This document shows, one piece after another, positions 44,471 to 54,572 of a DNA stretch of 64,000 nt. Every line of letters starts with the position of its first letter. Within the stretch, counting starts at the first letter, position 1. The notes under the pieces were generated by a model. The model searched no databases and was not told where the DNA came from. It saw only the letters and a list, made by a program, of their open reading frames with translations. Both the position numbers and the translations under genes were made by a program. Source of the stretch: Syngnathus acus (taxonomy: Eukaryota > Chordata > Actinopteri > Syngnathiformes > Syngnathidae); assembly GCF_901709675.1 (NCBI RefSeq), contig NC_051103.1:421501-485500 (forward strand), in the 5' to 3' direction.

Positions 44471-45636
44471 TGTCACGGGCCCCCTGCTTGACCCCCTCCA
44501 GTTTGCCTACCGGGCAAACTTGTCGGTGGATAATGCCGTCAACATGGGACTGCACTACATCCTGCACCACCAGGTGACTCTCCTGTGAAGCTCCTGAAGT
44601 ATGCAGACGACACCACTCTCATCGGACTGATCCGGGACGGTGATGAGATTGCGTACAGACAGGAGGTGGAGCGGCTGGTCCACTGGTGCAGCCAAAACCA
44701 CCTGGAGCTGAACCCGCTCAAGACCGTGGAGATGACAGTGGACTTCAGGCGAGACCCTTCACCACTTTCACCTCTCACAATCCGCAGTAATACTATTCTC
44801 TCCACAGACACCTTCAAGTTCCACAATCTCTCGGGACCTGAAATGGACCGGCCACATAGATTCTGTCCGGAAGAAGGCCCAGCAGAGGCTGTACTTCCTG
44901 AGACAGCTCAAGAAGTTCAACCTGCTGCGGGAGCTGCTGAAGACCTTCTACACTGCCATCATCCAGTCCGTCTTCTGCACCTCCATCACTGTCTGGTTTG
45001 GATCGGCCTCCAAACAGGACAAGCACAGACTGCAATGGACAATCAGGACTGCAGAAACGATAATTGGGATCAACTTCCCATCTATCCAAGACTTGTACCT
45101 GTCCAAGACCAGGAACCGTGCAAGTAACATCTCTACAGACCCTTCTCACCCAGGTTGCAGTCTGTTTGAACTACTCCCCTCCGGACGGCGTTATAGAGCT
45201 CTGTACGCCAAAACCAGCAGACACAGAGACAGCTTCTTCCCCCAGGCTGTTGCTCTGATGAACTCACACCACTCTTGTAGTCTCATGAGTCACTGCTGTG
45301 CAATAACATCCTGCTCCCCACACCATTTTTGAATTGTCTACACTATTTGTACTACGTGTCTTCTCTGCATCTATTGCAGCCTGGTCATCCTGGAAGAGGG
45401 ATCCTCCCATCTGTGGTTTCTTCTCAAGGTTTCTCATTTCTCCTAGTTGGAGTTTTGAGTTTTTCCTTGCCCTCCTGGGAGTTTAAGATCAGGGGATGCC
45501 TGAGAATATTTGTCATTTTTCACACGTCCTGAGTGTTGTTAGTCACCTAAATGTTGAACAAAGACTGTGATGTACCGAAGTCAAATTCCTTGTTTGGCAC
45601 GCCCAAACATGGCGAATACAGATTATTGAATCTTGA

Positions 45637-45958
45637 ATTATATAGGAATGAACACCGGAACTTTGGAGGAATACATAAATCATGCCCTCCATTCAGAAAG
45701 AGTAGTAAGACAAACAAAAACAAAAACAAGCGAAAGCAACAAAAGAGACTTACTTTTCTAATAGACCAGGGCAGTGACACTTTTGACCAAAATACAGGCA
45801 GGGGATGGAAAAGCCAAACAGCGCGAGGAAAGTCTAATAGAGGAGGCTCCAAGGGCCATGGAAGAGAATGTGTACCGCATAGTCAATTAGAATGCTGGAA
45901 TTGTGGAGTAAAGTGTCACTTGGCACGTAACTGTGCAACTAAAAAAAAACAATTATGA
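45637..45958 (+). pseudogene. Retroviral gag, nucleocapsid part
   Basis: After LINE C the frame reads basic residues (NKNKNKRKQQKR) and one zinc knuckle, CWNCGVKCHLARNC (C-x2-C-x4-H-x4-C), ending in a TGA at 45956. Nucleocapsid binds the viral RNA. The single knuckle is typical of gamma/epsilon-like viruses. Confidence 0.8.
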
Positions 45959-46200
45959 CTAGGCCATGATCAAACTGAATCAGATTCTCACATGACAAAG
46001 TTAGAACCTGGCTGCCAAAATGAAAGAGAAATTAGCTTGAATATACAGGAGATATTTGTATTAGACAAAAAAGAGCCAGAGATCAAATTATATGTGCACA
46101 CTAAAGTTAAAATTTGCAAAATAAATAGAAAAGAATCACAAATCGCTTACAAAAGTAAAATAGAGAATAAGACAGACAAGTTAGACGAGCAAAAATGTGT
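45959..46200 (+). pseudogene. Possible start of protease/pol, truncated
   Basis: The frame after the gag stop contains DKKEPEIKLYVHTKV, which could lead into a retroviral protease, but no DTGA active site follows. Low support. Confidence 0.35.
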
Positions 46201-47375
46201 GTTCTTAGTGCGCTCTATGTGGTCTTATGTGTTTGTGCGTCATCCTTCTGTGTTGGTGTGTGTGTGCGTGCGCGCGCAGGGGATCCTCATGAGTAAGTGC
46301 GTATATGTGTGAGTAAGATGTGTGTTCTATGGTAGAAAACAGTAATGGAGGAGGAAAAGCTATAGGCGGCTGTTGAGAGATAATAGGGAAGTTGAGAAGT
46401 GGACAATGGTGTGTTTAAGTCGGTTAGAGAAAATAAGATGAGCAAGGTGTGGCAGTATAGAAAATAAGATGTGTGTGGCAGAAAGTGACTAGAACGGTAG
46501 CTTGATAGGATGAGAATAAGAGGCAACAAATTTTGTGTAGAAGACCTCGAGAGATGTCGAATGTGAACATGACTTACGGCGCAACAACAAAGTTGGCCTG
46601 CCGTTTGAGCGGGGGAGAATGGTGAGCATGCCTGCGCCATTGCGGGTGGGGCGCCGGCGTCATGATCGTTGCAGGAAATGGCCAGCCTGTGACCAATCAA
46701 CATTGATGCCGGGCCCCCCTCGCGGGGGGAAGGGCGCTGTGGCTGCTCACGGGGCAGGTCAGTCTGAGTTCCTCAGAGAATGTTTGAAGCGGAGTGATGC
46801 TTAAGGAAGATGTGGCAACATTTGTGTGAAGGATAAAAGGCACTGATGAGATACAAAACTATAACCAAAACGTCAAAATTGAGGATGATGTTTGTGCAGC
46901 GTTGTATGTTGGTGTTGTTTGTGAGTTGTGTCTCTGCTGTAAGTTTTCGTGTTGTCTGCGTGCTGTCAGTGTTATGTGTTAAAAGGATGAAATTGGCTAT
47001 TATACGTAGGTGCACGGAAGAATTTGCTAGACTGTAGTCTATCTGGTTTGCACTGCAAAGCAAAACAAAAAAACAATTTTGAAAAAATAATAAAGAGAGA
47101 AGAAAAAGAGCAATTTGTTTTTGGGCAAAAACTGGTTCACACTGCATTAATGCAAACAGCCTAGCGGCAGGCCAATGAAACAACATTTGAGAGATGGAAA
47201 GAACTTGCTTTCTGGAATTGGATGAAGTAAAATTATGAAATAAAGACATTTCAAAGCTGAATTTAGAAGGAATAGTTGATTGGTTGTGTCAAGACTATAC
47301 AAGTTTTTACATTTTAGAATAAGAGAGATTGAGTTAGTTAGAGTTAAGAAACAACAAAAATTAACTATTATATTA
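46201..47375 (+). other. Proviral interior of unclear origin
   Basis: Contains a (TG)n-rich stretch (46250-46290), a GC-rich block (46600-46780) and a 63-codon frame at 46846 with a hydrophobic start. I cannot assign it to pol or env. Confidence 0.35.
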
Positions 47376-48304
47376 CCGTTTTTTCCATGTATAATGCGCC
47401 CCCATGTATAATACGCACCCTAAAAATGGCATGTCGATGCTGGAAAAAAGCCTGTACCCATGTATAATACGCAACCAAATTTTGACTTTTTTTTTTTTAA
47501 AGTCCCCAATGATCGTCACACACGCGTCTGGGTGTGGTGAAATTTGTCCTCTGCATTTGACCCATCCCCGTGTGATTTTGATCCATCCCCTGGGGGAGAG
47601 GGGAGCAGTGAGCAGCAGCGGCGCCGCGCTCGGGAATCATTTGGTGATCTAACCCCCCAATTCCAACCCTTAATGCTGAGTGCCAAGCAGGGAGGCAATG
47701 GGTCCCATTTTTATAGTCTTTGGTATGACCCGGCCGGGTTACTTAAGTCCGTAAACATAAAATTATTTCAGAAAAAAGATCATCTTTGGGAACAACCGGA
47801 TGTTATTCTGCCGGTCAGTATCACTGCGCATGCAGTAGCAAACTCGATAGCGAAGAAATATGTGAGACTCTCAACGGGATCACCAATATTTGAGTGATGT
47901 TCCAGTTATTTATCACAATTATTTATTATTATAATAATAATATATATAATATATATAATAATTATTTATTTATTATTCACAATTGTCATGGTGATCTTTC
48001 TGGTGATTTCTTAACTAGGCTGGATGTATTTTTTTTGTTGGCGTTGATTTCTCCGACTGCCCAGAAAGGCACCACCGCGATCAGTTAGGTTAAAATGAAG
48101 AGAGGAAAGTGACGTTGTAAAGAACCATCCGTGACAAGATTTTCTTCAAAAATTGTTGTACCATGATTTTCTTCACAAAAAAAGAAAAAAAAAAAAAAAA
48201 AAAAAAAAAAATGTTTTAAAAAGTGTACCCATGTATAATGCGCACCCCAGATTTTAGGACAATAAATTAGTTAAATTTTGCGCATTATACATGGGAAAAA
48301 ACGG
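47376..48304. mobile_element. Pogo-like MITE (family 1), copy 2
   Basis: TA-flanked ends CCGTTTTTTCCATGTATAAT and ...ATGGGAAAAAACGG, with 'tataatacgcaccc' words. A truncated SINE S1 (about 47490-47740, minus) sits inside. An A-run lies at 48190-48211. Confidence 0.8.
47490..47740 (-). mobile_element. Truncated SINE S1 inside the MITE
   Basis: Runs from 'aaagtccccaatgatcgtca' to 'tggtatgacccggccggg'; the tRNA-like head is missing. Confidence 0.85.
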
Positions 48305-48619
48305 TAATTTACTGGCAGTTATTTTGTTGATTTTTATTTTTTTCAATTAGTGGATGGTTTGTCACCTTGAGAAAGGGAAAATTAGGATGAGGAAAATTAG
48401 TTGAGACAACCAGTTACACGTGCAGAACGTGTGAACTGAGGAGCATTTTGGAAGATGAGTCAAATTAAATGATGACGAAATCATATGTAGTAATACAACA
48501 CTTTACTACATATGGATTATCTAAGTCATACAATTGAGTAAAATAAAATATACATTTTGATTTTTATTCAAAGATTTTTGCTGTAAACGATCAGAAAATG
48601 ATTGAAAAGGGACTAAAGA

Positions 48620-49060
48620 AACTACAAGAAAGTGAAAATGTATAATTATTTGCTCGATGAGTCGCTCCCCGTCCGGGAAGGCCATCCATTTACTTGCTCA
48701 ACTAGTTGTGGAAGCAGTCCAATTGCCACGAAAAGTATCTATATGCACGTGTGCAGTGCACACACACAAGACTGATAAGGTGTCAAGAGGTAACAAGCTT
48801 GCAGACAGAACCGCAAAGCTGCAACGCAAAAGACACTTCAAATTTTATACACACTAGAAGCAAATGAAGTCACTGACACATTTTTAAAGATGTGCAGCAA
48901 CAAAGTCCAAAGACTGAAATTCAATTATGAACAAAATGAGAGGCAAAAGTGGAGAATGACGTCTATAAATGACCAGAAGGCAGACCTATCCTACCGAAGA
49001 ACCTATACAAATGGGCAGCAATATTGAGCCATGGTGTGTGTCACATGGATCAAAATGAGG
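48620..49060 (+). pseudogene. Retroviral pol remnant: RNase H end and integrase start
   Basis: The frame at 48657-48857 carries a decayed RNase H C-terminus (CAVHTHKTDKVSRGNKLADR, the usual H..K....SRGN..AD.AAK pattern). Stops follow, then LPKNLYKWAAILSHGVCHM-like words (48990-49045), the start of the integrase zinc-binding part. A hAT (49069-50230) breaks it here. Reverse transcriptase is not seen upstream. Confidence 0.65.
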
Positions 49061-49068
49061 GTTTAACA

Positions 49069-50230
49069 CAGGGGTCACCAACACGGTGCCCGCGGGCACC
49101 AGGTCGCGCGTGTGGACCGCATGAGTCGCCCACAGGACGGTTCTAAAATTAGCTCAAATAGCGGCACTTGTCAGTGAGCTGCATCTATTTAACCTCAGTT
49201 TTCGAACGTCCAGGTTCTCGAACAAATCGGAATTCGAACAAAAAATTCGAGATTTTTTTGTTTCGGTTGTCGAACAAAATTCGGAGGTCGAACCTCGCGA
49301 GATGAGCCGGGTGGACCCGAGAAAACCCGACCGCGCGGCCCGGATGCCGACTGACTGTTGATATTGTATTTTCATTACTTTGAGGATTGTATTAACCCCT
49401 AATCATGGCTCCAAAGAAAGCAAGTGGGAGCAGTAAAGCCATCCTAAAACACGCTCTTAAATCAATGCGACAGTGAGTGCCCAGCGCGCTGCGGTTGCGC
49501 GATCGGACCAAATTAAGCTCCCTGCGCACTGAGGTCCACTTAAATTTTGGAAACTACATCAGGACTTTAAAAATATTTTCTAAATTTTAGCAACGGCTCT
49601 GTCACAATAATGCGACCAGCGCAGTGCAGTTGCGCGGTCGGCGACGCGCTACGGTTGCGCGTTCGGCAGTGCGCTGCAGTTGAGCGATCGGACAAAATTA
49701 AGCTCCCTGTGCACTTAGGTGCACTTAAATTTTGGAAAGTACATCAGGACTTTAAAAATATTTTCTAAATTTCAGCGACGGCTCTGTCACAATAATGCAA
49801 CCAGCACGGTGCAGATGCGCGGTGGGCGATGCGCTACGGTTGCGCGTTCGGCGGTGCGCTGCAGTTGCGCAATCGGACAAATATGCGCAAATGCAAAAAT
49901 GCTTAAAAAAGGCGGGGTTTTTTTGTCTTGAAATGGATTACATTTTTTTCCATTATTTGTAATGGGAAAAATAGATTGGGAATTGGACCGATTCACTTCT
50001 CAAACCGCCTTCTGGTACGGCTTGTGGTCAAAAACCAAGGTTTGACTGTATTTTTGCTATTCTTGTTAAAATCACACTTACATGTGAACTGGAAATGACA
50101 ACAATAACACATAGTGAAAGCCAAATTGAGCAAATTGGCTATTTCAGAAGTGAGTGTCAAACTTGTAGCCCTTTGCCTTAATCAGTACCCATGAATTAGC
50201 TCTCGGTTTAAGAAAGGTTGGTGACCCCTG
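49069..50230. mobile_element. hAT element (family H4) carrying a Tigger-like element
   Basis: Ends CAGGGGTCACCAACACGG and ...GTTGGTGACCCCTG with the 8-bp duplication GTTTAACA (49061-49068, 50231-50238). Most of the interior is a Tigger-like element (49195-50048). The same arrangement is seen at 14848-16315. Confidence 0.92.
49195..50048 (+). mobile_element. Tigger/pogo-like element inside hAT H4
   Basis: Right end ...AACCAAGGTTTGACTG followed by TA; the left tip is mutated (CTCAGTTTTCGAACGTCC). A transposase-start relic MAPKKASGSSKAILKH is at 49404-49451. GCGCAACTGCAGCGC-type direct repeats fill 49480-49880. Confidence 0.8.
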
Positions 50231-50794
50231 GTTTAACATGTGCTAAACACAATCCACAGGGTTATACTGCCTCGTCATAATATATGCATTCTCAAAATGG
50301 TTTGAATTGACTTCAACAAAAACACTGAATGCCTTATCAGTTTGACCTTTGCAGTGTGATCCGCTGTGTCGCATCTGGACTGCGATGGAGAAAGTGTGAT
50401 GTTTATATGTGTACTTTGTCAACAACCGCTGTAGATGTTAACGAATGGAATAAATATATCTAGAATGAATGTGGATAATTTGTTTCAGGTAACTTTAAGA
50501 GTAACTTGTAAAAGAAATGGATTGATTGCAAAACAAGCTGCAAAGACAAAAAAAAATTAATAATATTGAATATGTTATATGTATGGGTTTGCGACCGATT
50601 CTTTATGTTATAAAATGTTGTGTGAAATCTGTCGTGTTTACTGGATTGTGAAATGTGTGACAGAGAATTCTATAAAATATCCGTTGAGAAAAAAAAAGAA
50701 AAGAAATCATTGCTTTCAGAGAATAAAGTCAAGCGAAATTGTATATGTATCGACACGCCAAAATCTGGGAAAAAGCTGGGAAAAAAAACCATAA
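50231..50794 (+). other. Proviral interior, unassigned
   Basis: Probably decayed integrase and env surface sequence between hAT H4 and the TM region. No reliable motif. Confidence 0.35.
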
Positions 50795-51306
50795 TGTCTT
50801 TAAATTTGAGAGGAGACGATGACCTGACTGAAATTGATGCAATTGCAGTCCCCAGAGGAGTTCCTGATTAATAAGAATTAATTGACCAAATTGGATGGGA
50901 GTCCTCCATTTGCTGCTGGTATAGGATGAACAAGAACGTGGACGGGATAAAGTACATCCATTACAACATGCAGAAATTGGGCATTTGGACACAAGCGAGA
51001 CTTGAGGCAGTGCACGAACAGCTAGCCACGCCTTCCCTAATGTCAATCTAGAGCCGCGATGCTCTTGTTATGTTGTTGTCTGAGAAAGGAGGGGTCTGCG
51101 CAATGTTCGGAGAACAATACTGCACCTTCATCCAGAACGACACCGCCCCTGACGGGAGCCTGATGAAGGCGATTGCAGGCCTGCAATCCCTCAACACGAG
51201 GATGAAAGAGCACTACAAGTGGATTACTGCTTTTGGGAAGTATAAAGCCCTTGTGTCCTCAATTTTAATATCAGTTGCAGTGTTTGCTGCTATGCTCACC
51301 TTGTAA
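50795..51306 (+). pseudogene. Retroviral env, transmembrane subunit remnant
   Basis: Frames at 50795-50871 and 51070-51306 cover the end of an ectodomain and a membrane span. The second reads through a cysteine motif (51097-51123) where the usual C-x6-CC has Tyr in place of one Cys, then a linker and a hydrophobic segment (ALVSSILISVAVFAAMLTL, near 51245-51300). Stops and frameshifts separate the pieces. In intact viruses this subunit drives membrane fusion; this copy cannot. The pattern suits gamma-type or syncytin-like envelopes. Confidence 0.7.
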
Positions 51307-51616
51307 AGATATTGTTGTATACCATGTCTTCGTGCTCTGTTTAATAGTCTCATCACTACAGCAATATTGCCCATGGAGGACGAGATTGCTCAGATGTACC
51401 TAATGTCTGAGCGGCAACATGATGATGATAATGGCGAAATTCCTGCATCTGTGTTACCAGACTTTTCCCAGATCCGTGTGATTCTGAATAATGACATCGC
51501 AACATTTATCATTTGAGTGTAAACATGTTTGTCCTCATGAACGTGATTCAACAACTGAAAATCAAGAAAAGGGGTTGTTTACGCCAATGTGTGAATTTGA
51601 GCAAATATGTGATAAA

Positions 51617-51627
51617 CAGGAGAGAAA
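51617..51627 (+). promoter_or_regulatory. Polypurine tract of the provirus
   Basis: The purine run 'aggagagaaa' ends directly at the 3' LTR start (TGTTGG at 51628). It would prime plus-strand synthesis. Confidence 0.75.
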
Positions 51628-52373
51628 TGTTGGAATAATTAGATGGTGAAGCATTGATAAGCCTGACCAAAGGGCCTCATAATTTACGAGTTGGGAGTCC
51701 CTTGCTTCAACAAAGCTCTCTGTCTAGCTCCAGAGAGTTCTTTTAACTCCCTTCCTTTCTTATCTCACTAGTTCTCTGTTCAATTCATAAGAACTTATTT
51801 TCCTTTAAGTCAACTCTGTAGCTTTTATCTATAGATTGTTGTTGATCAATACTGTTTGTCTTTAAATGTTATAGAAAAGACATACGTATCTGTTGAAGTA
51901 GTTACATATAAGTTATCCCATATTTACTCAATATTATTATTGTGTGAAACTTAGCAGGAAAGTCGAGTTGCATTGTTCCACAGGAAAACGGCACTCAACA
52001 CGTTTCGAGATATCTAATCAAGGACGAGTCAGCCAACCAGCTGCCAACCGGCTGAGGAGGAGCAGGATAGACTGCAACCTAACTGCTGGGATCACGGAAC
52101 GGCCAAGGCCATGTGGCCTTGCACCACATAACATTCGTTAGCTAATCAGCGTTGCTACAGCTCCAAACTCCCCTCCCTTTAGTGTAGCAACACCTTTGTA
52201 ACCAGGGCAACCAAAACATTAAAAAGAGGAGAACGCAGAGTAAGAACTCTGAATTATCGGAGAATGTAACTGAGCCTTCTCGTAATTCTCCTCGCGAGTA
52301 AAACGAATACTGGTTGTCTTCTCCTCTTTGTTTCAGGGTGTGGATAAATGTCTGATGGTATTTAGACCTGACA
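51628..52373 (+). repeat. 3' LTR of the provirus
   Basis: 746 bp, TGTTGGAATAATTAGATGG...GACCTGACA. It is closely similar to the 5' LTR but carries one copy of the 93-97 bp unit duplicated there. Confidence 0.92.
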
Positions 52374-53286
52374 GAAAAACATTACCAGGGAAGGTATGCT
52401 GCATTTGCAACCGAGCACCCAGCTGGGAGTGAGAGAAAAAGTAAAATTGCATTACTGCTGGAGAAATTAGAGGACCGCAACAATAGATTTAAAAAGTGGA
52501 TTGCATATCCAAATTCCACTACTACTGCTAGTTTGTTGCAACCCAGGAGATAATAAAGCATGGAAAATGATTCATAGATGGTGAGTAGATGGATTGTTCA
52601 TTAAAATATTAGAGCACCTATTTTCTGACTTCAAAAACAAAACAGAGATGATACAGAAAATTAAAGACGTCTTTTTACGCAAAGATTGCGAAACAAAGGG
52701 CCATTAAAATGGCAGACGTCACCAATGAGCTCCATCATTCTCAATTTCCTGTGATGAGTCGCGTGATGTGATCGATATAGAACAGGTAGCGCTATTATGC
52801 AGATATGTGAACCCTGATGGGCCGCAAGAAGAATTGATTGAATTAATACCATTAAAAGGCCAAACACGGGGGAAGGACATATTTGAGGCTGTGCTTAAGT
52901 GTTTAAATGACAAAGGAATTAACACGAACTACCTGATTTCAGTGGCTACAGACGTCGCACCCAGTATGAGAGGATTACAAAAGGGGTTTGTGACTTTGCA
53001 ATATCTGCTTGCATTTAATTGCATTTTGCACTAAGAAGCACTGTGTGCACAAACATTCCCACCGGAGTGTATGCAGGTGATAAACCTTGTCATCGAGATG
53101 ATAAACAAGATAATTGCCAAAGCTATAAACCACCGTCAGTTACGTGCATTGCTAGATGAAGTTGACAGCAAACATTTCGATCTCCTGCTGCACAACAAAG
53201 TCCGATGGCTGTCCAGGGGTGAAGTTTTACCCTGCTTTGTTGCTAGTTCAGAACACGTGAAAACATTCCTGAAAATCAAAGACCTG

Positions 53287-53655
53287 GGGGGTATTCCAGA
53301 AAGCGGGTTATGTGAAAACTCTGAGTAAGTTACCCCAGAAACGAGGGAAACATTCACTTATCCATTCCAGAAAGAGAGGTAACTTAAACTCTGGGTAAGT
53401 TACTGGAGTAACTTACTCAGTGAACATAGCCTGCTCGCTGGCAGGTTTACTATAAGAGACCCAGAGTTTCAATCTGTCTCCTCTCACACAAAGAAAGCAG
53501 TTAATCATGGATTGGCCGTTAATTCAAAATCTGATCGACATGGAAGCCGTAATAATTCAAAACCCTTTACGTCGCAAAAGAATCTTACAACCCATGTTAG
53601 CTGTTTCATCATTTCTAGAAGAATATCTTTTTGAGCGCTACTGCTTTCTTTGAAC
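53287..53655 (+). mobile_element. PIF/Harbinger transposon, 5' part only
   Basis: The end 'gggtattccagaaagcgggt' and tandem 'taagttac' words are typical of fish Harbinger elements. A frame starting near 53509 (MDWPLIQNLIDMEAVIIQNP, then EEYLFERYCF) resembles the N-terminus of Harbinger nucleases. It stops after about 50 codons; the rest is missing. Confidence 0.7.
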
Positions 53656-53775
53656 AGTATAATTCATCTCAATAACTTTCGCTGGCCATGGATGCCTGAT
53701 GGTGTACAGCAGTGTTCCCTCTGATTTTTCAAGTGTCTGTGCAAACACACAAGCTCCCTGTGCACACTGTGTACC

Positions 53776-54569
53776 TGTGAGAGATCGGACAGTACAGCCA
53801 AATGCAAGTGAAGCAGTCTTTATTGTGGAGGGAGAGGGGAACGCCTGAGAGCTGAAGCGGCGATCGGGCGAGGCTGCGCTCGTCGGGGGTGGTTAGCCGG
53901 ATGGCAAGCCAGGTGAAGGAGCTGTCGGCTGGGCTTTGCACTGGCGAGGACTGGATGTGGCAGACAGGTGATATCCAAGTAGAGCAGCTGTGGAAGGGAC
54001 CGGTGTGCACGCAGACATCACGAGACAAGCTGACAAGCATTGTCGCGCTGGCCGTGCTAATATAGCGCTCTCAATCAGCCCGCGACAGGTGACAGTGATC
54101 GTGGTGACAAGGGGGCGTGGCTGGACGACACCGGTGCGTGACAGAACCCCCCCCCACAAGGGACGGCTCCCGACGTCCCTAGGAACAGCCCACTCTAACA
54201 CCGAAATGGCCGGGCGGGGGGGAATCAATACTCCGTCGAAGCATCTGAGTCGGCATCCAACGCCGAAGCAGCAGATGCGGGCGCAGAAGGCGGCGAGACC
54301 GGGGCGCGGTGCCGCGACGGACCCTCCACAGGCCATCTCCCTCCGACACGGACGCCCCCGCCGGGGGCCCGGCTGGTCTGGATGGAGGCGGTGGAACTCT
54401 GCGACGAGTGAGGGGTCGAGGATACAGCAACTCGGCACCCAGGAGCGGTGCGAATCATCGTACCCCTCCCAATCGACGAGGTACTGGAGCCCGCGGCCAC
54501 GATGCCGCGACCGTGGTGACAAGGGGGCGTGGCTGGACCACTGTGTGCAACACCAGATTAAATAAATAA
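53776..54569 (-). mobile_element. Ty3/gypsy retrotransposon, 3' end with chromodomain
   Basis: On the minus strand: the end of pol with a chromodomain ([40 protein letters not shown]; 54520-54400), a run of G before the LTR (purine tract, 54144-54155), and an LTR of about 368 bp starting TGTCACGC at 54143. A chromodomain at the integrase end marks the chromovirus branch. The words 'gtggtgacaagggggcgtgg' appear both in the LTR (54093) and at 54512, which suggests a fragment of the other LTR at the upstream edge. Confidence 0.8.
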
Positions 54570-54572
54570 ATA

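Larger units (their letters stand above)
41873..45636 (+). mobile_element. LINE family C (L2/CR1-type), inserted in gag
   Basis: 5'-truncated in the endonuclease (HELPRYRQHITCP, LDHCYTVIKDAY), then a 313-codon frame (43375-44316) with linker and the first half of reverse transcriptase (KIRKAPGPDGVSPSCL, SSTIVPVAKKPA). A SINE interrupts it at 44296-44470. After it come LLDPLQFAYRANLS and, after an internal deletion, KYADDTTLIGLI (44600) and the C-terminus ending FELLPSGRRYRAL (45160-45200). The 3' end is near 45636. Inactive. Confidence 0.85.
39340..52373 (+). mobile_element. Endogenous retrovirus (provirus), gutted and invaded
   Basis: Two related LTRs (39340-40174, 51628-52373), a tRNA primer site, gag pieces, scraps of pol, an env TM piece and a purine tract before the 3' LTR, all in one direction. 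The host sequence next to both LTRs reads gaaa(g/a), a likely 5-bp duplication. Inside it sit LINE C, hAT H1, SINEs, a MITE and hAT H4. Only the end of pro, RNase H and the start of integrase are seen from pol; I found no reverse transcriptase core. It is defective in every gene. The TM region resembles gamma/epsilon-like fish ERVs. Confidence 0.88.
38869..53286 (+). mobile_element. hAT element (family H3) split by a provirus and cut by Harbinger
   Basis: Left end CAGGGGTCGGCAACCCGC at about 38870. The transposase frame starts near 39195 (MGKKRTIAEENK), is interrupted by the provirus at 39339/39340, and resumes at 52374 (ATEHPAGSERKSKI-like, VDLA-type core at 52768-53034, DSKHFDLLLHNKVRWLSRGE at 53160-53226). 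The pieces carry stops and frameshifts. It is truncated at about 53286 by a Harbinger element, so the right end is missing. GTF2IRD2/SCAND3/ZBED5-like transposase group. Confidence 0.8.

Noticed and set aside
54179-54569. Several long GC-rich frames on both strands as new genes
   Set aside because: They overlap a gypsy chromodomain and LTR; the other frames are shadows.
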